Source of the DNA: JAFAHD01 sp963772515
GTDB lineage: Bacteria; Vulcanimicrobiota; Vulcanimicrobiia; Eremiobacterales; Eremiobacteraceae
NCBI GenBank assembly: GCA_963772515.1
Contig: CAVYXC010000002.1
Location: forward strand, 930,001-994,000
DNA length: 64,000 nucleotides
Direction of reading: 5' to 3'
Under the pieces are notes generated by a model. It was given only the letters and a program-made list of their open reading frames with translations, was not told the DNA's origin and searched no databases. Positions 54,655 through 63,426 of the stretch are shown here, piece by piece (the stretch's first letter is position 1; the number at the start of each line of letters is the position of its first letter). The position numbers and the translations under genes are program-made.

Positions 54655-56244
54655 GGCGCCAGCGGAAACGTCGTGCTCGAACAGCCCGTGCAGCGCAGCG
54701 CGAGCGTCGAAGCGGCCGCGCGGCAAATCGAAGGCGGCGACTACGCCCGCGCGTCCGGCCGCGGTAACGAGCGCCTGCGCCGAACTCCAGCGGACTTTGG
54801 ACGGATCGCTCCACAGCGCGACGCCATAGCGGACCGATACGGGGGACTGGAAGACCAACGTCAGCGTGCCATCGTGGAACGTCGCCGCGGTCAGCGATGG
54901 CATCTCTGACGTCTGCAGACGCGGCAGCGTCAGAAACGTCGAATAGTGTGCCGCGCGGTCGAACGGAAACACGCGCACCGGTGTGGTGCGTCCCTCGATG
55001 AAGCTCATGCCCGCCGCTCCATCGCGATAGTCGATGGTCGCCGGATATGGTCCGCGGTACGACCACGGCGCCCATGCTTCGGGAACAGCAAAACTCGGAA
55101 GGTAGGGAAAAGCGATGGCGATCGGCCGGCCGGCAAAGCGCCTCGCCTCACTCGCCGCCTGTGCCAACGTCACCGTCCGCATGCCGTCCGCCTTGGCTTG
55201 CGAGTACAGCGCATCGAGCAGTGCTGACGAGGTCGCGACGGCTGACCAGAACGGAGCGCGCTCCATCTGATCGGTCTCCTGTTGGCTGACCATGACGATG
55301 GGTTGGGGCTCTCCCGCCGCTGCGTAAGCGTCGACAAGTTCGCGGACATATTGCGCGCCGTCGCGGCGATCGAAGCCCGCGACCTGCAGATCGTCGGGGT
55401 CGGTCGAGTAAAATTCTTCGTGGTCGCTGATCGCGGTGCGCGTGAGATCGCGCGCGGTCCACTCGAGTCCGACCAGGTCGCACGCGCCATTGCGCGCGGG
55501 ACGTCTGTACGACTGCGGATCCGCGCAATACGCGCCCCACGGGGTCCCCTCGTCGTAATCGTTATCCAGGCCGTGAGAATTCCAGGCGATGCCCCAAAAC
55601 GCGTGGTAGCCGTCTGCCATGTCGGATGCGATGCCGCGTTCGTAGCCGACGCCTTCGATCGCCACGACAGGCCGAAACCATCCGAACCGTTGCGCGGCCA
55701 ACGCCGCGAAATGGGTCGGGGTGGGCGACGCGATCGCATTGGGGTTGTGGTTGGTCGGCCGGGTTTGCAGGTCGTCGCCGAACCGCTGATGATACGAGTC
55801 GTAGAGGTCGCCGGCGACGTCGAACGTTTTCGGCTGGCCGGTCATCCACGTGACCGGTATGCCGTACGCGTGGGCGAGCTGCGCGATCCGCATCATGCCG
55901 ATGCGCGAGGGAATCTCGTGGAACGAGGTCGCCACGAACAGCGCTTTGGTCGGGCCGTCAGGCTTGGCCCACGCCGGCACGATCGAATCGCGCTGCGCGC
56001 TCAAGCGCGAGCCCGTAGGGCATTCGCTGCGCCGGATCACCGTTGGTGGGAATGCTCCGGGCCCGACCTTGTACCAGATGAGGCCGTCGTACGAGACACG
56101 GCAGGGTGCCGCGCCGTCCACTTGGCTGACGACCGCATCGCCCGGAGCAAGAAACGGCTGGCGCAGCTCGGCCGGGCGCGGCCATCCCGCCGCCAGCACG
56201 AGCGCCAAGACGGCGAGCACCAGCGCCGTGATGCGCGTGGCCAT
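54484..56244 (-). CDS. Secreted protein of unknown function, partner of PQQ dehydrogenase
   Basis: 586 codons. Signal peptide or anchor (ALVLAVLALVLAAGWP), then a soluble domain. The stretch KALFVATSFHEIPSRIGMMR, QLAHAYGIPVTWMTGQPKTF and later IVMVSQQETDQME resembles NodB/glycosyl-hydrolase-like alpha/beta barrels, where a ligand is chosen by comparing sequences; no catalytic set is confirmed. A C-terminal beta-rich domain begins near residue 420. The final 57 codons lie antisense to dnaB and read like a shadow of it (basic, repetitive), so the real stop is probably near 54655 and was lost by mutation or base error. ATG overlaps the PQQ gene stop. Confidence 0.65.
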   Translation of the reverse strand: MATRITALVLAVLALVLAAGWPRPAELRQPFLAPGDAVVSQVDGAAPCRVSYDGLIWYKVGPGAFPPTVIRRSECPTGSRLSAQRDSIVPAWAKPDGPTKALFVATSFHEIPSRIGMMRIAQLAHAYGIPVTWMTGQPKTFDVAGDLYDSYHQRFGDDLQTRPTNHNPNAIASPTPTHFAALAAQRFGWFRPVVAIEGVGYERGIASDMADGYHAFWGIAWNSHGLDNDYDEGTPWGAYCADPQSYRRPARNGACDLVGLEWTARDLTRTAISDHEEFYSTDPDDLQVAGFDRRDGAQYVRELVDAYAAAGEPQPIVMVSQQETDQMERAPFWSAVATSSALLDALYSQAKADGMRTVTLAQAASEARRFAGRPIAIAFPYLPSFAVPEAWAPWSYRGPYPATIDYRDGAAGMSFIEGRTTPVRVFPFDRAAHYSTFLTLPRLQTSEMPSLTAATFHDGTLTLVFQSPVSVRYGVALWSDPSKVRWSSAQALVTAAGRAGVVAAFDLPRGRFDARAALHGLFEHDVSAGALVLRALEVDVRERRELLVEAQQHGAGGPVALLSDDDLSEILILRRRRVVVLVAIDE

Positions 56245-57980
56245 CAGCGCGGCAGCGCGAACGCGATCACGACGTTGCGCTCGACGCCGCCTGTGAACAC
56301 GTCGGCGCAGAGCGCGACATACTCGCGTCCGTTCACGACGTAGCGAATCGGCGGCGCGTCAAGCCGGGCGTGCGCGGGCGGTCCTTCGGGTTTGTTGAAC
56401 AGCGTCACGTACATCGAGCGCGCAAATGCGCGCAGCCGTTCGGTGAACGTCAAATCGTTTTGCACCGTCGGCTCGTCGGCAAGGCCGATCTCCGTGCGCC
56501 ACAGCAGATCCCCGCGGCGTGCATCCAACGCGTAGAACACGCCGTTCGGCTCCGGCACGAAGACGATGTCACCGGCCGAGAGCGAGCCGCTGATGAACCC
56601 CAAGTTGAAACGCTCGCCTGGGCCGCCGGATAAGCGGCGCCGCCAGACCACCCGGCCACTATCCGGATCGACGGCACAGATGTAGTTGATGGTGTGGCGC
56701 ACCGCCCTCGTGGAACCCGCAAGCCACAACGTGTTGGGGGTGCGCTGACCGACCGGGCCGGGGATGTGTTCGTCTGGCCGGTCAACGGCGACGACAAACG
56801 CGAGGCCAGATCTGGGATCGAACGAGGCCGGTCCGATGGCGCCTCCTTGGACACCCGGTTGCATGATCTGGTCGCCGCGCGCGGCGTACATATCGCGTTG
56901 CGGCACGATGTTCTGGGACACGCGCAGCTCGGCGCCGGTATCTCGATCGAGGACGTACAGCCAGCCGGTCTTGCCGGCCTCTCCCACCGCGGGAACGCGC
57001 CGTCCGGTGTGGGAGAGCGCATCGAATAAAAACGGCGGACTTGCGGCGTCGTAGTCCCACACGTCGTGCGGCGTCTCTTGATACCACCAGCGCATCGTGC
57101 CCGTCAGCGCGTCGAGGGCGACGATCGAATTCGTGTAGAGATTGTCGCCCGGCCGAGTCGAGGCGTTGTAGCTGGGCGATGGATTGCCCGTCGAGAGATA
57201 GATCGTCGCGCGTCGCGTATCGAGGGCGGGCGTCATCCACACCGCGCCGCCGCCGTGGCGCCACGCGTCGCGGAAATGCGCGGCATCGGCCCGCTCGCGC
57301 GCGACGACGCGATGCAGTGAATAGCCGTGCACGCTGGCCACGAACGCGCCTTCCCAGCCTGGATTTGTCGACCACCAGCGCCACAGCAGCTTGCCATCGG
57401 CCGCACGATACGCCGAAAACGATCCGCGAATGCCGAAATCGCCGCCCGAGCTGCCGATGAACACCATCCCGCGCCATGCCAGCGGGGCCGCCGTCTCACT
57501 GAAGCCGTCGCTTGGATCCCCGACCGACGTCTCCCAACGCTCTGCGCCGGAACGTGCGTCTAGCGCGATCAGCCTTCCGTCGAGCGTGGCCAGAAAGACG
57601 AGTCCGCCGTCAACCGCCACGCCACGATTGGCCTTGGCGCAGCAGAACGAATAGCGAGCGAGCGCGGGAGTGAACTCCCACTTCTTGAGGCCGGTCTGCG
57701 CGTCCAGCGCGATGACGCTGTCGCGTTCCCCGGTCGTCACGTACATCGTGCCGCGTACGACGATCGGCGAGGACTCCATCTGCCCGGCCGCGGTGCTCTG
57801 ATACTCCCACGCGCGCTGCAGCGACCCGACGGTGCGCGCGCTGATCTGCGTCAGCGGCGTGTGGCGGTTGTTGTCATAGGTGAAGCCGTACGTCGGCCAG
57901 TCAGCATCCGCACCCGATACAAGAACGGCCGCAAGGATAAGAAGCAACTTCATCGGCACGAGCACGCTTTTGCCCGCCAC
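56244..57980 (-). CDS. PQQ-dependent alcohol dehydrogenase (quinoprotein)
   Basis: Oxidises alcohols (or aldehydes) in the periplasm using pyrroloquinoline quinone. 578 residues: signal peptide (KLLLILAAVLVSG, from the Met at residue 10 or the upstream GTG) and an eight-bladed propeller. Vicinal cysteines Cys113-Cys114 in SFCCAKANRGVAV, tryptophan-docking repeats, TGNPSPSYN (metal ligand Asn266 region), and WDYDAASPP with catalytic Asp309 and an extra acidic Asp311. The usual metal-binding Glu in G-A-E-x-G-x-R-G is Asp181 (GGDFGIRG). No cytochrome c domain, so an external electron acceptor is needed. First gene of a two-gene minus-strand operon. Confidence 0.9.
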   Translation of the reverse strand: MAGKSVLVPMKLLLILAAVLVSGADADWPTYGFTYDNNRHTPLTQISARTVGSLQRAWEYQSTAAGQMESSPIVVRGTMYVTTGERDSVIALDAQTGLKKWEFTPALARYSFCCAKANRGVAVDGGLVFLATLDGRLIALDARSGAERWETSVGDPSDGFSETAAPLAWRGMVFIGSSGGDFGIRGSFSAYRAADGKLLWRWWSTNPGWEGAFVASVHGYSLHRVVARERADAAHFRDAWRHGGGAVWMTPALDTRRATIYLSTGNPSPSYNASTRPGDNLYTNSIVALDALTGTMRWWYQETPHDVWDYDAASPPFLFDALSHTGRRVPAVGEAGKTGWLYVLDRDTGAELRVSQNIVPQRDMYAARGDQIMQPGVQGGAIGPASFDPRSGLAFVVAVDRPDEHIPGPVGQRTPNTLWLAGSTRAVRHTINYICAVDPDSGRVVWRRRLSGGPGERFNLGFISGSLSAGDIVFVPEPNGVFYALDARRGDLLWRTEIGLADEPTVQNDLTFTERLRAFARSMYVTLFNKPEGPPAHARLDAPPIRYVVNGREYVALCADVFTGGVERNVVIAFALPR

Positions 57981-58036
57981 GAAGAAATCACCCGCAAGGG
58001 CCGAAACGTGGGTGCGCCAACACGGGAGGACACAGT

Positions 58037-58603
58037 ATGTCGCTTGAGCTCTTAAGCACGGCCGCGTCTATCGGATCGTTCGTGGTCATCGCCGCGACCG
58101 CGCTGGCCGCGATCGTGCAGCTGCAACATTTGCGCACAAGCAATCAGCTCACCGGTCTGCTCAACATCCTCGGACGCTCGGAAGATCCGCAATTCTCGGA
58201 ATGGCGCCAGGGGACGAAGAAGCTCGCGAAAGATGGTGTGGTCGATCCGGCGTTTCGCAAGAGCATCGAAGACAACACCTACAATCGCCAAGACGCGCCG
58301 TTCCTTCATCTCTATAACTGGTATGATTACGTCGGCAGCCTGGTCAAACAGCGGCTCATACCGGCCGAGGCCATCATGGACGTGTACTCGTGGGTGCTGG
58401 TCAACGACTGGAAGGATGGCGAGGATCTCATCGCCATCTCGCGGCGAGTCGGGGGTTCGGGCATCTGGGAGAACTTCGAGTATCTCGTCGTGCTCGCGCG
58501 GGAATGGCTTGAATCGCATCAGGGCAGCGCGTATCCGAAAGGCGCTCGTCGTATCGCTCTGACGGACCGCTGGCTGGCGCAACAAGACCACCCGGCTCGG
58601 TAA
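58037..58603 (+). CDS. Membrane-anchored protein, paralogue A (DUF4760-like)
   Basis: 188 residues. N-terminal helix SIGSFVVIAATALAAIVQL followed by a cytoplasmic helical domain: LRTSNQLTGLLNILGRSEDP, LHLYNWYDYVGSLVKQRLIP, DVYSWVL and GIWENFEYLVVLAREW. This layout fits the DUF4760-type family, small membrane-tethered helical proteins of unknown role. A close paralogue is encoded at 59955-60506. Divergent from the PQQ dehydrogenase. Confidence 0.7.
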   Translation: MSLELLSTAASIGSFVVIAATALAAIVQLQHLRTSNQLTGLLNILGRSEDPQFSEWRQGTKKLAKDGVVDPAFRKSIEDNTYNRQDAPFLHLYNWYDYVGSLVKQRLIPAEAIMDVYSWVLVNDWKDGEDLIAISRRVGGSGIWENFEYLVVLAREWLESHQGSAYPKGARRIALTDRWLAQQDHPAR

Positions 58604-58702
58604 GGTTCACTCCAACGGGTCTGAGAGGAAACGCGCTTCAGCAGCACCCGTTCGGCAGGCGCGTCGCTAGACCGTTAAGAAAAAGGCGCGTCCCAGTCGT
58701 TT

Positions 58703-58775
58703 GCCGACGTAGCTCAGCCGGTAGAGCAGCGGTTTCGTAAACCGCAGGTCGTCAGTTCGAGCCTGACCGTCGGCT
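58703..58775 (+). tRNA. tRNA-Thr (anticodon CGU)
   Basis: 73-base cloverleaf: acceptor GCCGACG / CGTCGGC, D-stem GCTC / GAGC, anticodon stem GCGGT / ACCGC with loop TTCGTAA (anticodon CGT, reads ACG), T-stem GTCAG / CTGAC with loop TTCGAGC, discriminator T. CCA is not encoded. All stems are fully paired. Confidence 0.95.
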
Positions 58776-58792
58776 TTGTCATGACACCTCGA

Positions 58793-59821
58793 TCAGGGCA
58801 CGATCTTGCCGATCTGGCTCGCGTTGAATTCGACGAACCACAGATTCTTGTCCGCGCCGACCACGATTTGAGCGGCGCCGGCTTGCGGCGTCGGCAGCCC
58901 GTACTCCGTGACCGAACCGCTCGGCGTGATCATACCGATCCGGTTCGCGCCGTTCTCCGTGAACCAAAGGTTGCCATCGGGCCCGAGCGTGATCCCTTGG
59001 GGACTGTCGCTTGTGATCGATGATGGTATCTTAAGCTGATACTCCGTAATCGCGCCGCTCGTGGTGATCTTGCCGATCTTGCTCGTCCCTGACTCGGTAA
59101 ACCAAAGGTTGCCGTCGGGTCCGGTGATGATGCCCACCGGACCGTCGTTCAACGGGTCGGATAGCGGATATGCGTTCAGGAGCACGCCGCTGGTCGACAT
59201 CTTGCCTATGTAACCGCTGCCATCGCAAAACCACAGATTGCCGTCTGGACCGGCGGTGATGCCGAAGGTCGAGTCTGAGGTGTGACCCGTCAATGGGTAC
59301 TTGGTGATCGAGCCACCCGGCGTGATCTTGCCGATAAAACCACCGCTCACCGCGGTGAACCACAAATTGCCGTCCGGCCCCGTCGTGATAGACTCGGGAC
59401 CAGACCCGCTGCCGCCAGGAATGGGATATGGTGTCCCCACCCCGGCGGTCGTGACCTTATAGATCGTGCCGTTGTTGATCGACGTGAACCAGATGTTGCC
59501 GTCCGGGCCATTCGTCGCAGCGTTCCACTGCGGTCCGCCGGCGACGGTGGCGTTTTCGGTGACGACTCCAGCGGTGGTGATCTTTGCGGTCCTATTGGGG
59601 ATGAACTCCCCGAACCATATGTTCCCATCAGATCCGGCCGCGATACCGTACGGAAAACTCGGTTGGGTGGGAGTTTGATACTCGGTGATTTGGCCGGCCG
59701 GACCCGAAGACGGCGAGCCGCCTTTGGGAACGCCGGGGATTCCGGAGCCGCCCCCGCCCGCGCAGCCTAGCAGTGCGAGTACCAGGATAGCGGCGAGCGC
59801 GCGGGTATATCTGGTGAGCAT
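58793..59821 (-). CDS. Virginiamycin-B-lyase-like beta-propeller lipoprotein
   Basis: 342 residues from ATG 59821, which has AAGGGGGA upstream; the frame is open further 5'. Lipoprotein signal ALAAILVLALLGCAG with lipobox Cys, a Gly/Ser-rich linker, then at least six repeats of a G-P-D-G-N-L-W-F-T-type motif spaced about 45 residues (GPDGNIWFTS, GPDGNLWFTA, GPDGNLWFCD, GPDGNLWFTE and others), each ending I-G-K-I/M-T. This is the Vgb/SMP-30-like propeller. Catalytic His/Glu residues of true streptogramin lyase are not evident, so a binding or structural role is more likely than antibiotic degradation. Confidence 0.85.
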   Translation of the reverse strand: MLTRYTRALAAILVLALLGCAGGGGSGIPGVPKGGSPSSGPAGQITEYQTPTQPSFPYGIAAGSDGNIWFGEFIPNRTAKITTAGVVTENATVAGGPQWNAATNGPDGNIWFTSINNGTIYKVTTAGVGTPYPIPGGSGSGPESITTGPDGNLWFTAVSGGFIGKITPGGSITKYPLTGHTSDSTFGITAGPDGNLWFCDGSGYIGKMSTSGVLLNAYPLSDPLNDGPVGIITGPDGNLWFTESGTSKIGKITTSGAITEYQLKIPSSITSDSPQGITLGPDGNLWFTENGANRIGMITPSGSVTEYGLPTPQAGAAQIVVGADKNLWFVEFNASQIGKIVP

Positions 59822-59954
59822 CGTGCTGGTCCCCCTTGTCGTCGCATGTATTCGACGCGTGGCCGCCAACGCGTGCAAAAAACGCCTGTCAGTGATCACA
59901 ATGTACAAATGCCCGGGCTAACGCTTCCGTAGACAGAATAAGAGAGGGTACGTC

Positions 59955-60506
59955 ATGTCGCAAGAGACTTTAAGCACCGCAGCTGCGGTCGGCACGTTCG
60001 TCGTGATCGCGGCGACCGCGATCGCCGCCGTCGTGCAATTGCGCCACCTGCGCGCACAGAATCAATTGACGGGTTTGCTCACCGTGTTGGCGCGGGTGGA
60101 AGATCCGCAGTTCAACGAATGGGTGGACGCGGCGCGAGAATTGCTAAAACTGCGGCTGCCCGACCCCGAGTACCGGCGTGCAATATTGAACGGCACGTAC
60201 GAGCGCAGAAACAACCCGTGGTTGAATCTTGCGAACTCGTACGACTGGGTCGGCAGCCTCGTGAAACACAATCTCATCCCGGAGGAATCGCTGCTCGACG
60301 TGTATGCCGGCCGGGTCATCAACGCGTGGGAAATCGTCGAGGGCATAGTTCCGCTGGTCCGCAGACGATCGGGTGCCGGGGTGTGGGAGAACTTCGAATT
60401 CCTCGTCGTCAAGGCGCGCGAGTGGAACGCCAAGAATGCGAACGGGGCATACCCCAAAGGCGTGCCTCGCTTGAAGATAGACGTCACCTGGCCAGAGCTC
60501 GCCTAG
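59955..60506 (+). CDS. Membrane-anchored protein, paralogue B (DUF4760-like)
   Basis: 183 residues. Same architecture as the protein at 58037: helix AVGTFVVIAATAIAAVVQL, then LRAQNQLTGLLTVLARVEDP, NLANSYDWVGSLVKHNLIP, LLDVYAGRVINAWE and GVWENFEFLVVKAREW. Both end in a short Y-P-K-G segment. Roughly half the positions are identical by eye, so the pair arose by duplication with the tRNA and propeller genes between. Confidence 0.7.
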   Translation: MSQETLSTAAAVGTFVVIAATAIAAVVQLRHLRAQNQLTGLLTVLARVEDPQFNEWVDAARELLKLRLPDPEYRRAILNGTYERRNNPWLNLANSYDWVGSLVKHNLIPEESLLDVYAGRVINAWEIVEGIVPLVRRRSGAGVWENFEFLVVKAREWNAKNANGAYPKGVPRLKIDVTWPELA

Positions 60507-60571
60507 GGCGCCGGAGCCGACGGGCTGACTCGGACGGGGAACTCGGTACACGGAGGCCAAAATCAGACGCC

Positions 60572-61132
60572 ATGATGATCGCAGCGTTAAGCGCACTCGT
60601 GCTGCAAGTCGCTCCTGCTCAATACGACGTAAAGTTTTCGTGCGATTGCAGGCCGCAGGCCACGCAGAGCTCCGGAACCCTCACGACCGCAGCCAAAGCG
60701 GGCGGCGACTTTGACGTCGATTACGCCAATGCCGGCGCGGCGACGCTGGGCTTGGCGCTGCGCGGCGGCCGCCAGACCGTCGCCGACGCTCCCGGTCTGC
60801 AAGCCGGGAACAAGTGGCAATCGTCGGTCGGCGTGCTCGTCCAGGATCAGACGTTCCCCGTGCAGGTCGCCGCGTTGCTCACGGGCGTCGACGGCGGGGT
60901 CGCCACCATCGAGGTCCACGGGGAGCTTGACAACGTCCCCATGAGGTTGGCGTTTGGCACCGTTCCGATGACGATCACGCTCAGCTTTGTCGAGCACGTG
61001 AAGCTGGGGCAATTGGCAGACGATTCCCCGGTCCTGGTCTCGCTCGACGAAACCATCGTCGACCACTTCCAACGAGACGTCTACGGCCAGCCGTTCGACT
61101 CGACGGTGAAGGCCAAGCTCACCGCCAAATAA
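60572..61132 (+). CDS. Secreted or periplasmic protein, unknown function
   Basis: 186 residues. A short hydrophobic start (IAALSALVLQVAPAQ) is a weak signal peptide. The mature part is beta-rich with KFSCDCRPQATQSSGTLTTA, TLGLALRGGR, KWQSSVGVLVQDQTFPVQVA and a long C-terminal strand region. No family recognised. ACGGAGG lies about 14 bases before the ATG. Confidence 0.6.
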   Translation: MMIAALSALVLQVAPAQYDVKFSCDCRPQATQSSGTLTTAAKAGGDFDVDYANAGAATLGLALRGGRQTVADAPGLQAGNKWQSSVGVLVQDQTFPVQVAALLTGVDGGVATIEVHGELDNVPMRLAFGTVPMTITLSFVEHVKLGQLADDSPVLVSLDETIVDHFQRDVYGQPFDSTVKAKLTAK

Positions 61133-61281
61133 GAGGCGGAGGGCTGTGACGCCGTTCACAGTCCAAAGGTGCCCGCACATCTCCCCACATGATAGGCGTT
61201 CTCTCCCGGGAATAGACGATAGTTCTTCATAGAGGGAGGCGAGCGCCGATTTCGACTAATTCCTTAGCCGCCGAACGATCG

Positions 61282-63339
61282 ATGCTGCTCGCCACGTTGG
61301 AGGCGACGGCCGATGGGATACTGGTCGTCGACCGCTCCGGCAAGATCGCCCGCTATAACAAACGCTTCGCGTCGATGTGGCGCATTCCGGAGAATATCCT
61401 CGAAGCCGGCGACGACGAGCGGGCGATCTCCCACGTCGTGCGCCAGCTCAAGAATCCCGACGCGTTCATCAGCAAGGTGCGCGAGTTGTACGCCGACCCG
61501 CACGCCGAAAGCTTCGACATGCTGCACTTCATCGACGGGCGCATCTTCGAGCGCTACTCGATCCCGCAGTTCATCGACGGCGAGCCGAGCGGTCGCGTGT
61601 GGAGCTTCCGCGACGTCACCGATCGCGTCGCAGCAGAGGAAGCACTGCGGCAAAGCCGCGCGACCCTCGCCGAGGCGCAGCAGATCGCGCACCTAGGCAG
61701 CTGGTCGATGGACCTGGTCAGCGGCGACGTGCACTGGTCCGAGGAGATCTACCGCATCTACGGCATGACCGAGGGCGTGGACAAGCCGGTGGCCTTCTCG
61801 CAGTTCGACCATCCCGACGATGCCGCCGCCGTGCACCGCGCGACCGAAGAATCCAAGCGCTTGCACGAGCCGTTCAACATCGACCATCGCATCATGCGTC
61901 GCGACGGCACCGTGCGCTGGGTCCAAGAGCGCGGCGATTTCTTCTTCGACCGCAACGGCAAGGTGCTGCGCAGCGTCGGCACGATGATCGACATCACCGA
62001 ACGGAAAGAAGCGGAGCAACAGCTGGCGCGCCACGCGCACTACGATTCGCTGACAGAGCTTCCCAACCGCACGCTGCTCACCGACCGCGCCAATCAAGCG
62101 ATCGCGTATTCCGACCGCCACAAACGGCCGACCGCCGTGCTCTTCCTCGATCTCGATCGCTTCAAGAACGTCAACGACACGCTCGGCCACTCGATCGGCG
62201 ACGCGCTGCTCAAGGCGGTGGCGGGCCGGCTCAAACGCAGCGTGCGAGCGGTCGACTGCGTCGCGCGTCTGGGCGGCGACGAGTTCATCATCGTCTTGAC
62301 CGATCTGCCCAACTCGCAAGCCGCGATGAAGATCGCGCAGAAGATCGTCAACGAGACCGGCCGCTCGTACGTCGTCTCCGGTCACGAGCTGTTCACCACC
62401 GCCAGCATCGGCATCAGCATGTACCCGGCGGACGGCCACGACGTCGAGACGCTGCTGCGCAACGCCGATACCGCGATGTACAAAGCCAAGGAGCGCGGCG
62501 GCAACAACTTCCAGTTCTTCGCGCCGGAGATGCACGCGGTCGCCGTCAGACGGCTGTCCCTTGAGAACGAATTGCGCAATGCGCTGCGCCGCGACGAATT
62601 CTTGCTCCACTACCAGCCCATCGCATCGCTGCGCACCGGCGAGATCATCGGCGCGGAAGCGCTGCTGCGCTGGCGCCATCCCACGCTCGGCCTGAGACTG
62701 CCCGACGACTTCACGGCGATCGCCGAGGACGCCGGATTGATCGTGCCGATCGGCGCGTGGGCGGTTCGCGCCGCCTGCGAGCAGATGAAGAACTGGCAGC
62801 GCCAAGGCGTCGCGCCCGCCCGCATCACCGTCAACATCTCCCCGCGCCAGTTCGCCGAGCCGCACTTCATCAAGATGATCGCCGGAGTGCTGCGCGCGAC
62901 CCGTCTGGAGCCATCGTCGCTGGAGATCGAGCTCACCGAGACGGGCATCATGACCGATGTCAAACGCTCCGTGCGCATCATGCGCCAGCTCGTGTCTATG
63001 GGCGTGCGCATCGCCATCGACGACTTCGGCACGGGCTACAGCTCGCTTGCCTATCTCAAGCAGCTGCCGGTCTCGTCGCTCAAAATCGACCGCCAATTCA
63101 TCCGCAGCATCGAAAGCGACTCGTTCGACGCGTCGATCGTCGGCGCGATGATCACCGTGGCACACAATCGGCGCTTACAGGTCGTCGCGGTCGGGGTCGA
63201 GACGCTCGTCCAGCGCGACGCGCTGCGCCGGCTGACCTGCGACGAGATCCAGGGGCACCTGCTGAGCGCGCCGCTGCCCGCCTCCGAATTGCAGCGCCTG
63301 CTCGAACAAAGGCCGGCCGCTCAGACCGACGCAGTCTGA
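61282..63339 (+). CDS. PAS-PAS-GGDEF-EAL signalling protein
   Basis: 685 residues. It makes or degrades cyclic di-GMP in response to a PAS-sensed signal. PAS 1 (about 5-115, ending RVWSFRDVTDRVAAEEALRQ), PAS 2 with PAC (about 125-240, GTMIDITERKEAEQQL), GGDEF (about 250-410, intact G-G-D-E-F at 331-335), EAL (about 425-675, EAL Glu459, NISPRQF, E-L-T-E-T, DDFGTGYSSLAYLK). In the last EAL motif, A-E-G-V-E reads A-V-G-V-E, removing a Glu important for phosphodiesterase activity, so synthesis may dominate. The frame extends upstream of ATG 61282 in PAS-like sequence with no standard start; an ATT codon after GGGAGG at about 61246 is possible. Confidence 0.93.
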   Translation: MLLATLEATADGILVVDRSGKIARYNKRFASMWRIPENILEAGDDERAISHVVRQLKNPDAFISKVRELYADPHAESFDMLHFIDGRIFERYSIPQFIDGEPSGRVWSFRDVTDRVAAEEALRQSRATLAEAQQIAHLGSWSMDLVSGDVHWSEEIYRIYGMTEGVDKPVAFSQFDHPDDAAAVHRATEESKRLHEPFNIDHRIMRRDGTVRWVQERGDFFFDRNGKVLRSVGTMIDITERKEAEQQLARHAHYDSLTELPNRTLLTDRANQAIAYSDRHKRPTAVLFLDLDRFKNVNDTLGHSIGDALLKAVAGRLKRSVRAVDCVARLGGDEFIIVLTDLPNSQAAMKIAQKIVNETGRSYVVSGHELFTTASIGISMYPADGHDVETLLRNADTAMYKAKERGGNNFQFFAPEMHAVAVRRLSLENELRNALRRDEFLLHYQPIASLRTGEIIGAEALLRWRHPTLGLRLPDDFTAIAEDAGLIVPIGAWAVRAACEQMKNWQRQGVAPARITVNISPRQFAEPHFIKMIAGVLRATRLEPSSLEIELTETGIMTDVKRSVRIMRQLVSMGVRIAIDDFGTGYSSLAYLKQLPVSSLKIDRQFIRSIESDSFDASIVGAMITVAHNRRLQVVAVGVETLVQRDALRRLTCDEIQGHLLSAPLPASELQRLLEQRPAAQTDAV

Positions 63340-63426
63340 AAATCGCTTTTCCAGGAAAAATATCCGGTCCATGGAAGCTTTCCGGGCTCCCGCGCCTGCG
63401 TTTGATCTTTGGGAGACCCCCGGCCA

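Noticed and set aside
58793..59821. Streptogramin (virginiamycin B) resistance function
   Set aside because: The propeller repeats match but catalytic residues of true Vgb lyase are not seen and the protein is a lipoprotein; resistance is not supported.
61693..63165. 490-codon minus-strand frame opposite the GGDEF-EAL gene
   Set aside because: Mirror of conserved plus-strand domains; composition typical of an antisense frame.
63340..63426. Possible SAM riboswitch or T-box before metY
   Set aside because: Only 87 bases, no recognisable conserved core or terminator/antiterminator pair.
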